Part shown: one piece after another, positions 1-12,200 of the stretch
Position numbering within the stretch: position 1 is the first letter of the stretch
Layout of the letters: every line of letters begins with the position of its first letter
Origin: Ampelocalamus luodianensis
Lineage: Eukaryota > Streptophyta > Magnoliopsida > Poales > Poaceae
Assembly (NCBI GenBank): GCA_036346255.1
Contig: CM070623.1
Coordinates: 8,598,407 to 8,662,406 of the forward strand
Direction: 5' to 3'
DNA: 64,000 bases
Translations under genes and position numbers: made by a program
The notes under the pieces: generated by a model
The model's database searches: none
What the model saw: only the letters and a program-made list of their open reading frames with translations
Told to the model about the DNA's origin: nothing

Positions 1-988
1 AGAGAGGAGAAGGAGGTGAGGGATGGAAAGAGGGTGTCGAGGGGGTCTAGAGGGACAAGAAGGAGTTGGACGTAGCCCGTCGGTGTAGCCGGGAGGCTTG
101 GTGGCATCCATGGCTTGTGTGCGGTGGCTTGACTCGAGCTCGGGGAGAAGTGGGAATAGAGAGGGGAGGAGGGTCAATTGAGGACGTAGAGGGCATCAAA
201 GCGGCCGATATGATACGGTGATAGGGCATGGGCGTGACTCGATTGTGGTGGTTGAGGTGAGACCGTGGGCGCGGGAGGTCAAAACCGGGGTTTGCGGCGA
301 CATGACGATGGCCAGTGGCACGGAGCTGGGCGACACGACCGAGAGTAGGGAATGGGCGTGACGCAGGACATGGGCACAAAAGAGAAACCAAGGCGGCTCA
401 GCCAAGCCGAGGGCGAGTGAGCTGTGCTAGCGCGCTCGGGGCAGAGTAGCGCATGGAGGAAAAACCCTGGCAGGTGAGGCCAACTGGTCAGTAAGAGGAG
501 AGAGAGTTCAATTGCAGAATTTTTGAAAAGGCTAAGGGTTTGAGGGAATTTTTAAGTATATAAATTGAGCTTAAAAAATTATGAATTTTTTTGGGGAGGC
601 TCTTGACTTAATGTAGTTCATTTTTTAATTTGTCCAAAATTCCATTTGTTCTGTGTTTTTCTCTAGAATTCTTTTAAGCTTCTATTTGTATGCAATTGTA
701 TTTATTTGATTTGAGAAAAGTTTCAAAACACTTTTAACTATTCCCCATTTAATTAACAGTAAAGATACCCCAAGTTTGAATTTTTAACTATTATCTTTCA
801 TTTACATTTGTTTTAATTCTCAATTAAGTTTGTGCTTCAAAATTTTGATTCTTAAGTTTCATAATTAGACAAAAATCTTGAATAAAATCCAGGAAAAACA
901 AATGTCAATAAAATGCATCAAAAAGTTTTTTTTTAAAAAAATCACATTTTGAAACAATTGAAAATGAACTCAAATGTTAGGATGTTAC
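1..988 (-). mobile_element. Probable Gypsy-type LTR fragment, cut by the window edge
   Basis: The minus strand starts at 988 with tgtaacatcctaac, the kind of start seen in many rice Gypsy LTRs (TGTAACATCC). It continues through AT-rich sequence (about 490-985) into GC-rich sequence (1-480). The other end lies outside the window, so neither the second LTR terminus nor a target duplication can be checked. The open frames in the GC-rich part are low complexity and match no family I know. The call rests only on the terminal motif and base composition. Confidence 0.35.
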
Positions 989-1035
989 ATATAAGGCACA
1001 TTTGGTGGCGAAAGGGTTTTCTCAAGTGTTATTGT

Positions 1036-1390
1036 ATGAATGCTTACCGAACTTGAAGACGCCATGAGGGTTGTCGATCGGTTGATGTAGAGGCGTTAGT
1101 GGTCGATTGCACCGGTCGATCGCGCGCAGAGGTGGTGTGGACGAGGATGGTGGTGCGCAGATGGCGACAAGGCTTGGTCTTCGCCACCTTAGCGCACAAA
1201 AGAGATCGGTCATGGGAGTAGCGTAGCCAAGAACCACCTAGGAAAAAGGCCTACTGAGTCCCCTAAATTAATATAGCGCTAGGTAACCGGGACCAAAACC
1301 AAACGTGCATTGGTTGTGCCTCCGATCAAGACGCGAGTGGTGGCATAGCCCCCGGAATCTCGGGATGCAATTAGCGAGATCAACCCAACA
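1036..1390 (-). repeat. Partial 3' LTR of Copia copy 1
   Basis: It matches 8387-8752 and ends in the same gatcaacccaaca (minus strand TGTTGGG). The polypurine tract lies next to it at about 1391-1401 (plus ttctccctttg). The LTR end that should carry tgcgggataaaac is missing. Confidence 0.75.
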
Positions 1391-2025
1391 TTCTCCCTTT
1401 GATCGTAAGGCTAACATCATAAGTCCATTCTCAATAAAATAGCATACCAAGATAATGCGTCGCATGGCCAATGAAGTGTCATACAACCTCAGTACCTATA
1501 GTGTACTATCCCATCTTGAAATGGATATTCATTATACTTAATGGGAGTTGGTTTATTTTAAGGTATTTTTATCCAGAATCAGATGCTTTCAAATAAACCC
1601 ATACCGGCAACATGATCACAAAAAAACTTATGTCGGTCAAGTTGAAAAGAACTTGTGCCGGGAAAAGATGTGTTTTGGTCTTTGCATGTGCAGGGTAACT
1701 CGGAGGCGATCGTGGTCTACGGCGGTGACCGGGAGATGACTTGGTGCAAAGTCATGGTCCGAAGGGTCAAGGGTGCTGGAGGAGACGGTCGGGCTCGAGT
1801 TAGAGCGCGTGGAGGTTAAAGCTAGATGATGTGTGGTGGAGCTACGGATGTGCAGTCCGGAGGCTACGACACGTGATAATTTTGGGATGCCAAAATTCGT
1901 TATGTAATCTGGTGTAAAAACCTACGTATTGGGCCATAGGACTTTAGTGGGCCGTATGTGGGTAATTAGATGTAAAAGCCCAAAGTCATTAGGGCTGCAC
2001 AGGGATGAGGTGCTATATATATATA

Positions 2026-2406
2026 GGAAGCATTTTTCCTACTCTCGGGAGTAGTTACTCCCTATTCCGTATCTCACATATCTCACAACGTAGGGAGTAT
2101 CTTGCGCAACCGAGAGTATGTATGTGTAGTATATGAGTATATAAGACTATATAGGTGGTATTTACACATTTTCAGAGGTGGTATGTACAATTTTTAGATA
2201 TACTCCTTTTTATGTGCGAATATGAAGATATTTACAAAATATGCTAAAAACTATAGACTCTCTTGCAAATTTTTCGTGTGATTCACATTGGAGTATCTTA
2301 TAATTAGCATACGAGTATACCCAAAGTGATAATGAAGTATGTTATGTTCTTTTAGGTGGTATATCAAAGGTGGGAGTAACTACACCCGGGAGTAGAAAGT
2401 ATTTTT

Positions 2407-2408
<2 letters not shown>
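2026..2408. mobile_element. Micron-like element (type A) inside Copia copy 1
   Basis: The 383-bp body lies directly between TA tracts at 2014-2025 and 2409-2438. Its ends are imperfect inverted repeats of about 37 bp: the left starts ggaagcatttttcc and reaches gtagttactccc, and the right is gggagtaactac...atttttcc. Rice Micron elements (Akagi and colleagues) are roughly 400-bp non-autonomous elements that sit in (TA)n microsatellites without ordinary target duplications. Length, flanks and end structure fit that description. Family assignment is from memory, not alignment. A reverse-orientation copy lies at 34192-34525. Confidence 0.65.
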
Positions 2409-2441
<33 letters not shown>

Positions 2442-3159
2442 GTGGGGTTTTTTGGCCGCAGGGAGTCTAAGGGCTGGCGGCGCAACTTGATCTCTAGATG
2501 TATTGAGGGGATGTGCTTGCTTTGGGCTGTAGTAGAGAAAAACAGTTGGCCGTGAGGGCCAGGCTGCAGCTGTTGTGCATGAGGCAAGCTTTTGCTATTG
2601 ATGTGATAGAGAATTGCTGTTGAGTGTTGAGGCATGCTTTTGTTGTTGGTTGATTGAGTTGACATCCATACATTGCTTTCAACTGCATCAGCGTCGACTA
2701 GAAGCAGAGTTTTTGACTACCGTGGTTTTTGTTCTGGTGTGAGATCAGAAAATCGCCTAGTGATTTTTGGTGGCACATCGCCGCGTGATTCAATCCAGAG
2801 CAAGGCTGGGTGCGCGAGGAGCGGGGAGCAGGTACACGTGAGTGTGACGAGCGCATGCGCTGTGCTCTCCATCGTGTGGTGTTTTGGCGGCGTGACATGA
2901 AGTAGAACACGCGCGCAATTGCGGAAGGCGGAGGACACGCCGCGCTCTGCGATGGCGGCGCGTGCCCTCTAGTTGTAAGTAATGCGAGACAAGGGTCGAC
3001 GTTTTGCAAGATTGCTTCTACATTAAGGTCTTTAGGCGCTTGAATCACTCAAGCACAGCGCTCCGAACACGCAGGCAACGAGGCATTAGTAGCAGCGATT
3101 AAGGGTGAAGAAAATCTTTCACAATCATTCACCCCTCGATTGTCATTAACGATCCTACA

Positions 3160-4240
3160 CTATGATCTTCTAATAAGTTCATCGGTTATTACAGAGAGCT
3201 GAGACTCATCATTAGGTACAACATTAGGAATTTCGGATACCTCAACGATGAGGTGCAACAACGTATTCTCTCGGAGGTGTAACCACATGAGGCATAGGAA
3301 TAAAGGTTTCTAGGATAAGCGGTGAAGGAACATAAACCCGCTTCTCCTCAAGATCTATTTTCCTAGGCTCCAGGTCCTCTTTATTCTCTAAGAACACAGT
3401 GCCTTGTTTCTACAAACTTAGTTATCCTATCAGGACAGTAAAAACGATACCCTTTGGATCTCTCAGGGTACCCAATAAAATGGTAACTTACTGCCTTAGG
3501 GTCTAATTTCTCAATATGTGGATTAAATATCTTACCTTCAGCACGACAACCCCACACATGTAAATATTTCATATTCGGTTTCCTCCCAATCCATAATTCA
3601 TAAGGTGTCTTAGTCACTGATATACTAGGGGCCCGATTAAGAATATGTGCAACTGTCTTTAGTGCTTCCATCCACAAACTAATTGGTAAACTAGAGTGGC
3701 TAAGCATGCTCTGTACCATATCTATAAGTGTACGGTTGCGTCTCTTAGCTACCCCATTCTGCTAAGGTTCACCTGGTGTAGAATACTGGGCAACGATGCC
3801 ATTTTCCTGAAGGAACTTAGCGAAAGGCCCAGGAATTTGCCCATAAGAGGCATGTCTTCTATAATATTCTCCCCCACGATCCGATCTTACCACTTTAATT
3901 CTTAGGTTGTGCTGATTTTCAACTTCAGCCTTAAATATCTTAAATTTGTCAAGTGACTCATATCGGTCTTTAATGGGAAAGATATAACCATAACGAGAAA
4001 TCATCAGTGAATGTGATGAAGGAATCAAAATCATCCACTGATGTCACAGGAAAAGGACCACAAATATCAGTATGAATTAATTCTAAGAGTCCTGTGCTGC
4101 GAGTGGCTCCCTTCTTTATTTGCTTTACATATTTTCCTTTAATGCAATCAATGAAGTGGTCTGAGTCAGAGAAATCTAATAGGTGGAGAATTTCTTCCTT
4201 AATGAGACGCTCCATTCTCCCTTTTGAAATGTGGCCTAAC
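3160..4240 (-). pseudogene. Copia integrase remnant (copy 1)
   Basis: The minus-strand frames carry the retroviral-type integrase core of Copia polyproteins, which joins element DNA to the chromosome. Visible motifs are HTDICGP (first catalytic D), FITFTDDFS, SDRGGEYY (second D) and ENGIVAQYSTPGEP (catalytic E), spread over 3762-4215. The C-terminal connection region follows at 3381-3719 with WMEALKTVAHILNRAP and YELWIGRKPNMKYLHVWGC. The frame breaks near 3770, 4000 and 4240, where copy 2 (10821-12123) is continuous or breaks differently. The reading is not functional as given. Confidence 0.8.
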
Positions 4241-5152
4241 AGCGATTACCACGTTTGAAGAAGTCTCATTATTCTTTTTACACTTAGCATCACACACATT
4301 CAAGAATACAGGAGATTCATTAAGAGAAAGCATATAGAGCTTGTCTTGTCTAAAAGTAAGACCAACATCACTTGAATTAAACGTAGTAATGCATTTATTG
4401 TCACCAAAAATACACTTAAAACCTTCATCGTCCAATAAAGAAATTGAGATCAAATTCCTCCTGATAGAGGGAACATAGACTACATTATTAAGACAAAGTA
4501 AGAAGCCGCTGTCTAAAACTAATGAAATAGATCCAACTGATTCTACTTCGGCTTCTTTTCCATCCACGACTTTAAGACTTAGCTCCCCCTGTAAAGAGTT
4601 GGTAACGTGCACAGTTGCACCTGAGTCAATCCACCAAGAATTAAGGGAGAAATTAACATAAAGAGTTTCATCGATGAACGTTATTGTATCATTACCCTTT
4701 TTTGCGAGCCACTTTAGAAATCCGACACAATCCTTCTGGAAATGCACTAGCTGCTTGCAGAAGTGACATCCCCCCTTTAAGTGCTCCAGCAGGAGCAACA
4801 TGGGGCTTAGGTGCATTGTGCACTTTAAGCCCCGACTTATCTGAATTAGAGGAGAACTGCAGCTTTTTCTTAGATTTGAAGTCCCCTTGGAACTTCCTTT
4901 TGTTAGAGCCACCAACTTGAAGCGCAAGATCTCTCTTTTCCATCCTTATTCTTTCTTTATCCTGGACACACATGGCGATTAAATCGCTCATGTTCCATTT
5001 TTATTCTGAGTATTGTAATTGATCTTAAAAGCCGTGTACTCAGAAGGAAGAGAAGTCATGATAAAATGGATATCTCCATGTCCATGCCCTTGAGCTTTCC
5101 AGCCATATCGGTCATCATCATGATATGTTCTCTTATCTTCGGACCCATCATA
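4241..5152 (-). pseudogene. Copia gag (3' part) and protease remnant (copy 1)
   Basis: The minus-strand translation shows the end of gag with a CCHC-type knuckle (CHFCKQLVHFQKDC, near 4730) followed by the aspartic protease motif WWIDSGATVHVTN (near 4620). After these comes the GAG-pre-integrase segment with the VYVPSIRRNLISISLL motif. Gag is cut at 5152, where similarity to copy 2 stops. A frameshift separates the knuckle from the upstream gag reading. The protease would release gag and pol products in an intact element. Confidence 0.75.
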
Positions 5153-7140
5153 AGATTTGTCGGTAGATGTTTTCCTTTAGGAAATAAATGGAAAATAAAA
5201 TAAAATACAAGGGCCCTATCTGTCATTGACAGAGGCTAGGTCAGCCCGTGTATAAAAAGGATTCAATTCCATTTAAAGAGCAGAAAAGATTTATTTTTAC
5301 ACTAAAAAATGAATTAACTTTGAAAATTCATAGAAAATTCGTATGAACTCCAAATGGGATGAATCCAATTGGGTTGTCCATGAAATATTATTCTCTATCT
5401 AACCATGTAGTTTTTATCTCCACTAGAATTCTGAAAATTTTCACAACATAATTAATTTCGGGTGAACAGTAAACAGAACCACTATTTTTTTCAGCATTTT
5501 CTAGAAACCTGATTTTCAAACTACTATAACTCTCTCATATAAACTCCAAATGGAATAATTTTTATACCTAAATTCATCTAAAATCATAATCTAGCTACTG
5601 TATAAATTTCATGTATTTTTGAGCAATTTGAGTTTTTGGCTATTTCTCGGTGTTTATTTGATGTCGTTATTTTCTTAGATTCCGAACTGCCGCAAGCGAG
5701 CGATTACGTAACCGAGAGTGAGCAAGTAAACTCCCAGCAAGGCAAGCATCCTTTGAACTTTCTTTTTGCATCATATTTGATCCCAATTTTGTTAGGATAG
5801 ATGCAATGATAATTGCTTGCATGCTATGTTGATAATGTCGCTATTTTTGTGATGAATAGTTAGACACATCCTATTATGTTGTCATTGTGGCTATCCATGA
5901 ATTATTCCATTGCTGAAATGATATGATAGGAGGTGTGAAGTTATATTGTTCGAGTTTGCTTAGTCATGCAAGTCTAGAACTCAGAGTTGATTGTCGGAAT
6001 AACCCGCCAATTATGGGATAAACACAACCCTCATTATATACTTTTGTTTCAGATCTTCGTACCTGTTTTACAAGTTAAATTTTGTCATTTTAAATGAGCT
6101 TTTGGTCTGGACAAGTGTTGGTTAGTGATGGTGCTTTATGCACGAGATTTGGGTATGTGGTTGGACTTGTCTGGACAATTAAGGACCGAACTTTGGTAAC
6201 GTTGTTGATTCAAGTACTTTCGTGCTACCATACGCAGTATATGGGTGCTGTACGGTTAAGTAGGGGGAAGGTTCTATTGTGTTAAGTCTCATGGTGGTGT
6301 AGGGGCATTTGTGTTTGATCATTTGTCCTTAGGAATCGATGTCAATGTTCTATAGTGTGCAAGGGAGCACCAATTACCTTTTCATTACATCGGTATTTCC
6401 AATATAACATGTGAGCCCCTTAGAAAGTGCTATATGCTACTTGTACTAAGACCGGAAACATCTCACATGGGGGACTTAGCGCAATAGGGTCTTCTTCTGA
6501 AACGATCAGTATCTCGATTCTCCCCGGCCAGCATACCAAAGGAAGTGTGCCATTATCCGGAGGCTTACGGGCTAGTCGAGTGCGTGTGGGTAAGTAGTAC
6601 ACCCTGCAGGTATCAATCTATTCGAATAGCCGTGTCCACGGTTATGGACAACCGCTTGAGTTCGGGAGTTACTATTGTTAGACTTTTAATTAAAATTGTG
6701 GTTGAACTTGGTATTCGTCATGAACGGGTTGTTCATGTGTTTAGTATATCAAAGTGGGCTGCCACTTTGGTCTTTGTATGATTCAATTGTTTATTATTGA
6801 AATGCTTTACTATATGTTTTACTTCTACTTCAAATCTGATTTTAAATGGGCACATGAAAACTAGTATGTGTAGGATGTTAATTGTTGCGTCTCTTTCGCA
6901 AAACTAAACCAATATGAGCCATCCTTTGAATGACCCTTATGCGTAACTATTTTTATTTGTGTAAGACTTGCGAGTACACTTGTACTCACTTTGATGTTTG
7001 TTGGCCTTTTCAGTGAGGAAGATTATGAGTATGACGATCTCGTTAGTGTTGACTTGGGTGACACTAACGAGTAGTGTGTTATCATTTAACCCCATCGGTT
7101 GCCGATGGGTGATGGGCATACCACTACCGGTCTTTTGCTT
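5153..7140. other. LTR-like remnant without clear ends
   Basis: No supportable gene lies here. Features typical of grass Gypsy LTRs are visible: 'actccaaatgg' sensitivity-repeat-like phrases near 5345 and 5550, and a 'cttgcgagtacacttgtactcact' type segment near 6968-6991 shortly before the transition to Copia. I could not find matching termini, a primer site or a target duplication. Short frames at 6094-6285 and 6545-6781 match nothing I know. Confidence 0.35.
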
Positions 7141-7498
7141 TATTTATTTTATGGTATTGACTATATTCATACATTCAACCCAATTGTGAAGCCGATTATG
7201 GTTCATATTATTTTGTCTCTTGTTGTTTCTCAAGGATGGCATCTTCAACATATTGATATTCAGAACTCTTTTCTTCATGACGTCTTTCATGACGAAGTAT
7301 ACATGCAGCAACCGTCGGGCTATGAAGATATTGCTCATCCAGACTGTGTGTGTCGGCTTACCAAGTCTCTCTATGGTTTAAAACAAGCGCCATGGGCATC
7401 ACAAGCATGGCATCATCGACTTAGTGATAAAATATGTGAGGTAGGTTTTATTCCTTCTAAGGTGACACATCTTATTCATCCTTCACACTCGGGACGAG

Positions 7499-7572
7499 AT
7501 TGTCTGTGTTCTCATTTATGCTGATGATATTATAGATTGATTGTGTTCTCAATTATGCTGATGATATTATCA
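7499..7572 (+). repeat. 37-bp tandem duplication over the RT YADD box
   Basis: The segment 7499-7535 (gattgtctgtgttctcattt...) is followed at once by a near copy at 7536-7572 (gattgattgtgttctcaatt...). Both include tatgctgatgatatta, which encodes the catalytic YADD motif. The duplication shifts the frame. Confidence 0.8.
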
Positions 7573-8293
7573 TTGCCAACTCGTCTACCTCAGCTACTAC
7601 TAAACTCATTTGTGAGCACTCTAGATTTTGACATCGAGGATCGTGGTTCCTTGTAGTATTTCTTGGGCGTTGAAGCTACCCGTGTATGTGATGATGTTGG
7701 GCTCACCCAACAAAAGTACATATATGATCTGTTACACTGCGCCAACATGCAGATTTGTAACCTGGTTGGTACTCCCATCTCTAGCTCGAAGAAGCTGTCA
7801 CGGGAAGAAGTACCTCTCATTGGTGATGCTATATTCTTGTATCGCAGTACGGCTGGGGCGCTTCAATACTTAACTCTCACTCGGTCGGATATCTCCTTTG
7901 CTGTCAACAAGGTTGCCAGATACTTCAAGTCCCAACTGACATGCATTAGGAGGCTGTTAAGAGAATTCTTCACTATCTCAAGGCAACACGCTTTATCGGT
8001 CTCCATATTTGGCAGTCCACTTCACGGCTTCTCAGTGTATTCTCTGATGTGAACTGGGTGTGGTGTCCTGATGATCGCCGTTCTACAAGAGGTTTTGCAA
8101 TATTTTGTGGTCCTAATCTTATATCATGGTGTTCTCGCAAGCAGCCCATTGTTTCTCGCTTTAGTACAGAAGCTGAGTATAAAACGCTTGCTAATTAGCA
8201 CAATTGAGTTGGTTTGGCTACAATCGTTGTTGAAAGAACCTGGTCTATATCAAGGTTGGGCTCCGTGTCTATGGTGCGATAATCTTGGTACTA

Positions 8294-8298
8294 CATAT
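8294..8298. repeat. Target duplication CATAT, left copy
   Basis: CATAT directly precedes the left LTR (TGCGGG...). The same five bases follow the right LTR at 14869-14873. Removing the element and one CATAT restores the reading frame of the plus-strand RNase H. Confidence 0.9.
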
Positions 8299-8752
8299 TG
8301 CGGGATAAAACTAAGGCTAAACATGAACTCATGACATTAACCCTAGCTCAAACATGAACACGTAGGCTAAACCTTAGATGCGAAACATGAATGCTTACCC
8401 GAACTTGAAGACGCCATGAGGGTTGTCGATCGGTTGATGTAGAGGCGTTAGTGGTCGTATTGCAGTCCCGGTCGACGGCCGCAGAGGTGGTGTGGACGAG
8501 GATGGTGGTGCCGCGGTGACGACAAGGCTTGGTCTTCGCTCACCTTAGCGCACAAAAGAGATCGGGTCTGTTGGGAGTAGCGTAGCCAAGAACCACCTAG
8601 GAAAAAGGCCTACTGAGTCCCCTAAATTAATATAGCGCTAGGTAACCGGGACCAAAACCAAACGTGCATTGGTTGTGCCTCCGATCAAGACGCGAGTGGT
8701 GGCATAGCCCCCCTGGAATCTCGGGATGCAATTAGCCGAGATCAACCCAACA
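8299..8752 (-). repeat. 3' LTR of Copia copy 2
   Basis: The LTR is 454 bp and runs tgcgggataaaac...gatcaacccaaca on the plus strand (minus: TGTTGGG...CCCGCA). The minus-strand polypurine tract AAAGGGGAGAA abuts it at about 8753-8763. It pairs with 14414-14868. Confidence 0.92.
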
Positions 8753-8975
8753 TTCTCCCCTTTGATCGTAAGGCTAACATCATAAGTCCATTCTCAATAA
8801 AATAGCATACCAAGATAATGCGTCGCATGGCCAATGAAGTGTCATACAACCTCAGTACCTATAGTGTACTATCCCATCTTGAAATGGATATTCATTATAC
8901 TTAATGGGAGTTGGTTTATTTTAAGGTATTTTTATCCAGAATCAGATGCTTTCAAATAAACCCATACCGCAACAT

Positions 8976-9715
8976 GATCACAAAAACTTATGTCGGTCAA
9001 GTTGAAAAGAACTTGTGCTTGAAAAGATGTGTTTGGTCTTTTTCACAACATGGTACTTAATGTCAATGTGGGTAGCACCACTTGACTTGTTGTTACTCGT
9101 GGTCATATTGGTATAAGGTGAGTGGAGAGATGACTTGGTGCACTCTAAGTCCCGGTCCGAAGTTCTTAAGCCATACAAAGATGCCCGGTGGCCTCATAAC
9201 ATGCCACAAACTCAGCGTGCATCGTTAAAGATCTAGATGGGTTTGTTTGGAGCTTTTCCACAAGATAGTCCTCTAGCGAGCGGAGGATACGACACGTGGA
9301 TTTCTTTGGGATCAAAACATCCCAAAATCAATCAAAAACCTACGTATTCAAGCCATAGGACTTTATGTGGGCATGAAATGTGGGTAATTAGATAGTAAAG
9401 CTTTCAAAGTCATTAGGGCCGGAGGCACGATTTGACTGATATCCGCTAGCATATATAAAGCTAGGAAGCATACTTGAGCATACATAGTGCTTCCGACAAT
9501 AGCATAAGGAACCGACTTCATCTTATCGGGCTCATATTGGTTCTACATTGAAATGTCCCAAACTTATCGCCTTAACAATAGGAGCAAAGAGCGAGATACT
9601 TATGCATATATATCTCTTCAAGACTCACTCAATATACTTCCGAGATAAACCTAATATTCCTTGGACCTATCTCGGTGTATCTCACAAGATCGTATAACGC
9701 ATAGGGAGTATCTTA
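8976..9715 (-). pseudogene. Copia RT C-terminus and RNase H remnants (copy 2)
   Basis: Minus-strand pieces recall the end of a Copia polyprotein: ATHIDIKYHVV of RNase H (about 9055-9090), a segment near 9190-9230 resembling the FVACYEA region, and RT-end phrases near 9440-9690 resembling VPYAIVGSTMYA and ILGLS. They occur as islands between stretches that match copy 1 instead, including half of a Micron element. Copy 1 lacks these islands. The frame is repeatedly broken and no product can be made from it as given. Confidence 0.6.
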
Positions 9716-10035
9716 TCAAAATTAGAGAGTATGTATGTGTAGTATATGAGTATATAAGACTATATAAAGGTGGTATTTACACATTTTCAGAGGTGGTATG
9801 TACAATTTTTAGATATACTCCTTTTGATGTGCGAATATGAAGATATTTACAAAATATGCTAAAAACTATAGACTCTCTTGCAAATTTTTCGTGTGATTCA
9901 CATTGGAGTATCTTATAATTAGCATAACAGTATACCCAAAGTGATAATGAAGTATGTTATGTTCTTTTAGGTGGTATATCAAAGGTGGGAGTATAGTCAA
10001 TCCCCTTTCTTCGTGTTTTGACTAGATTAGAAATT
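9716..10035. mobile_element. Damaged Micron-like element (type A) in Copia copy 2
   Basis: The sequence from agagagtatgtatgtg to ggtggtatatcaaaggtgggagta matches the body of the element at 2026-2408. Both terminal inverted repeats are replaced by unrelated bases, although the (TA)n tract after it (10040-10068) is kept. It is shared with copy 1 by descent, not by a separate insertion. Confidence 0.6.
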
Positions 10036-10069
10036 TCTCCTATATATATATATATATATATATATATAC

Positions 10070-10815
10070 TTCATGGGGTTTTAGGCACTCATCATAGTCT
10101 AAAGAGGTGGGATCATCGCAACTTGATCTCTAGATGTATTGAGGGGATGTGCTTGCTTTGGGCTGTAGTAGAGAAAAACAGTTGGTCGTGAGGGCAGTGC
10201 AAAATTTGTTATGTAACTGTGTGGACATGAGGCAAGCTTTTGCTATTGATGTGATAGAGAATTGCTGTTGAGTGTTGAGGCATGCTTTTGTTGTTGGTTG
10301 ATTGAGTTGACATCCATACATTGCTTTCAACTGCATCAGCGTCGACTAGAAGCAGAGTTTTTGACTACCGTGGTTTTTGTTCTGGTGTGAGATCAGAAAA
10401 TCGCCTAGTGATTTTTGGTGGCACATCGCCGCGTGATTCAATCCAGAGCAAGGCTGGGTGCGCGAGGAGCGGGGAGCAGGTACACGTGAGTGTGACGAGC
10501 GCATGCGCTGTGCTCTCCATCGTGTGGTGTTTTGGCCGAGCGTGACATGAAGTAGAACACGCACGCAATTGCGGGAAGGCGCTGAGGACACGCACGCTCT
10601 GCAGTAGCGGCGCAGTGCCCTCTAGTTGTAAGCTGTGTGCGAGACAAGGGTCAGACGTTTTGCAAGATTGCTTCTACATTAAGGTCTGTTTAGGCGCTGA
10701 ATCACTCAAGCACAGACGCTCCTGAACACGAGGCAACGAGGCATTAGTAGCAGCGATTAAGGGTGAAGAAAAATCTTTCACAATCATTCACCCCCTCTGA
10801 TTGTCATTAACGATC
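10070..10815. other. Non-coding block replacing the Copia RT core
   Basis: About 750 bp of non-Copia sequence lies where the first two-thirds of reverse transcriptase should be. The same block occurs in copy 1 (about 2440-3165). Frames on both strands are short and match nothing I recognise. Its presence in both copies shows the replacement happened before they separated. Confidence 0.5.
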
Positions 10816-12200
10816 CTACACTATGATCTTCTAATAAGTTCATCAGTTATTACAAGAGAATGCTGAGACTCATCATTAGGTACAACATTAGGAATTTCAG
10901 ATACCTCAACAGTAGGTGCAACAACAGTATTCTCTACTGGAGGTGTAACCACATGAGGCATAGGAATAAAGGTTTCTAGGATAAGCGGTGAAGGAACATA
11001 AACCCGCTTCTCCTCAAGATCTATTTTCCTAGGCTCCAGGTCCTCTTTATTCTCTAAGAACACAGCGTGCCTTGTTTCTACAAACTTAGTTATCCTATCA
11101 GGACAGTAAAAACGATACCCTTTGGATCTCTCAGGGTACCCAATAAAATGGTAACTTACTGCCTTAGGGTCTAATTTCTCAATATGTGGATTAAATATCT
11201 TACCTTCAGCACGACAACCCCACACATGTAAATATTTCATATTCGGTTTCCTCCCAATCCATAATTCATAAGGTGTCTTAGTCACTGATATACTAGGGGC
11301 CCGATTAAGAATATGTGCAACTGTCTTTAGTGCTTCCATCCACAAACTAATTGGTAAACTAGAGTGGCTAAGCATGCTCGTACCATATCTATAAGTGTAC
11401 GGTTATGTCTCTTAGCTACCCCATTCGCTAAGGTTCACCTGGTGTAGAATACTGGGCAACGATGCCATTTTCCTGAAGGAACTTAGCGAAAGGCCCAGGA
11501 ATTTGCCCATAAGAGGCATGTCTTCTATAATATTCTCCCCCACGATCCGATCTTACCACTTTAATTCTTAGGTTGTGCTGATTTTCAACTTCAGCCTTAA
11601 ATATCTTAAATTTGTCAAGTGACTCATATCGGTCTTTAATGGGAAAGATATAACCATAACAGGAGAAATCATCAGTGAATGTGATGAAGGAATCAAAATC
11701 ATCCACTGATGTCACAGGAAAAGGACCACAAATATCAGTATGAATTAATTCTAAGAGTCCTGTGCTGCGAGTGGCTCCTTTCTTTATTTGCTTTACATAT
11801 TTTCCTTTAATGCAATCAATGAAGTGGTCCGAGTCAGAGAAATCTAATAGGTGGAGAATTTCTTCCTTAATGAGACGCTCCATTCTCCCTTTTGAAATGT
11901 GGCCTAAACGACAGTACCACAGTTTCGAAGAAGTCTCATTATTCTTTTTACACTTAGCATCACACACATTCAAGAATACAGGAGATTCATTAAGAGAAAG
12001 CATATAGAGCTTGTCTTGTCTAAAAGTAAGACCAACATCACTTGAATTAAACGTAGTAATGCATTTATTGTCACCAAAAATACACTTAAAACCTTCATCG
12101 TCCAATAAAGAAATTGAGATCAAATTCCTCCTGATAGAGGGAACATAGACTACATTATTAAGACAAAGTAAGAAGCCGCTGTCTAAAACTAATGAAATAG
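10816..12200 (-). pseudogene. Copia GAG-pre-integrase and integrase (copy 2)
   Basis: The 231-residue frame 11428-12123 holds LWYCRLGHISKGRMERL (GAG-pre-integrase) and the integrase core with HTDICGP, FITFTDDFS, SDRGGEYY and ENGIVAQYSTPGEP, so the D, D and E positions are all visible. A one-base-type break near 11425 separates it from the 184-residue connection region 10821-11375 (WMEALKTVAHILNRAP, ELWIGRKPNMKYLHVWGC, FVETRHAVFLE). Apart from that break the domain is well kept. It ends where the RT replacement block begins. Confidence 0.85.

Larger units (their letters stand above)
1036..5152 (-). mobile_element. Truncated Copia retrotransposon, copy 1
   Basis: This block matches 8387-12819 nearly base for base over most of its length. 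In minus-strand order it holds the end of gag with a zinc knuckle, protease, integrase, a non-coding replacement where reverse transcriptase should be, a Micron-like element, and part of the 3' LTR. It starts inside the LTR (the first ~88 bp of the plus-strand copy are missing) and ends inside gag, so there is no 5' LTR, primer site or target duplication. It shares the RT replacement and the Micron insertion with copy 2, so both descend from one already defective element. Small indels against copy 2 break most frames. Confidence 0.85.
7150..8298 (+). pseudogene. Copia reverse transcriptase / RNase H, first part
   Basis: Reverse transcriptase copies element RNA into DNA and RNase H removes the RNA strand. 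Visible in order: GWHLQHIDIQNSFLHD and CRLTKSLYGLKQAP of the RT palm (7240-7390), a YADD box (near 7520, duplicated), QYLTLTRSDISFAVNKVARY (7860-7925), and the RNase H segment with STRGFAIFCG-type and AEYK-type motifs (8080-8190), ending at WCDNLGTTY. At least two frameshifts occur (near 7510-7540 and 8050). The reading stops because of the insertion at 8299 and resumes at 14874. Confidence 0.85.

Noticed and set aside
2673..3048. Frames repeated at 10321-10647 that could suggest a conserved small gene
   Set aside because: They are repeated because the whole Copia copy is repeated. The frames shift between copies and match no family.
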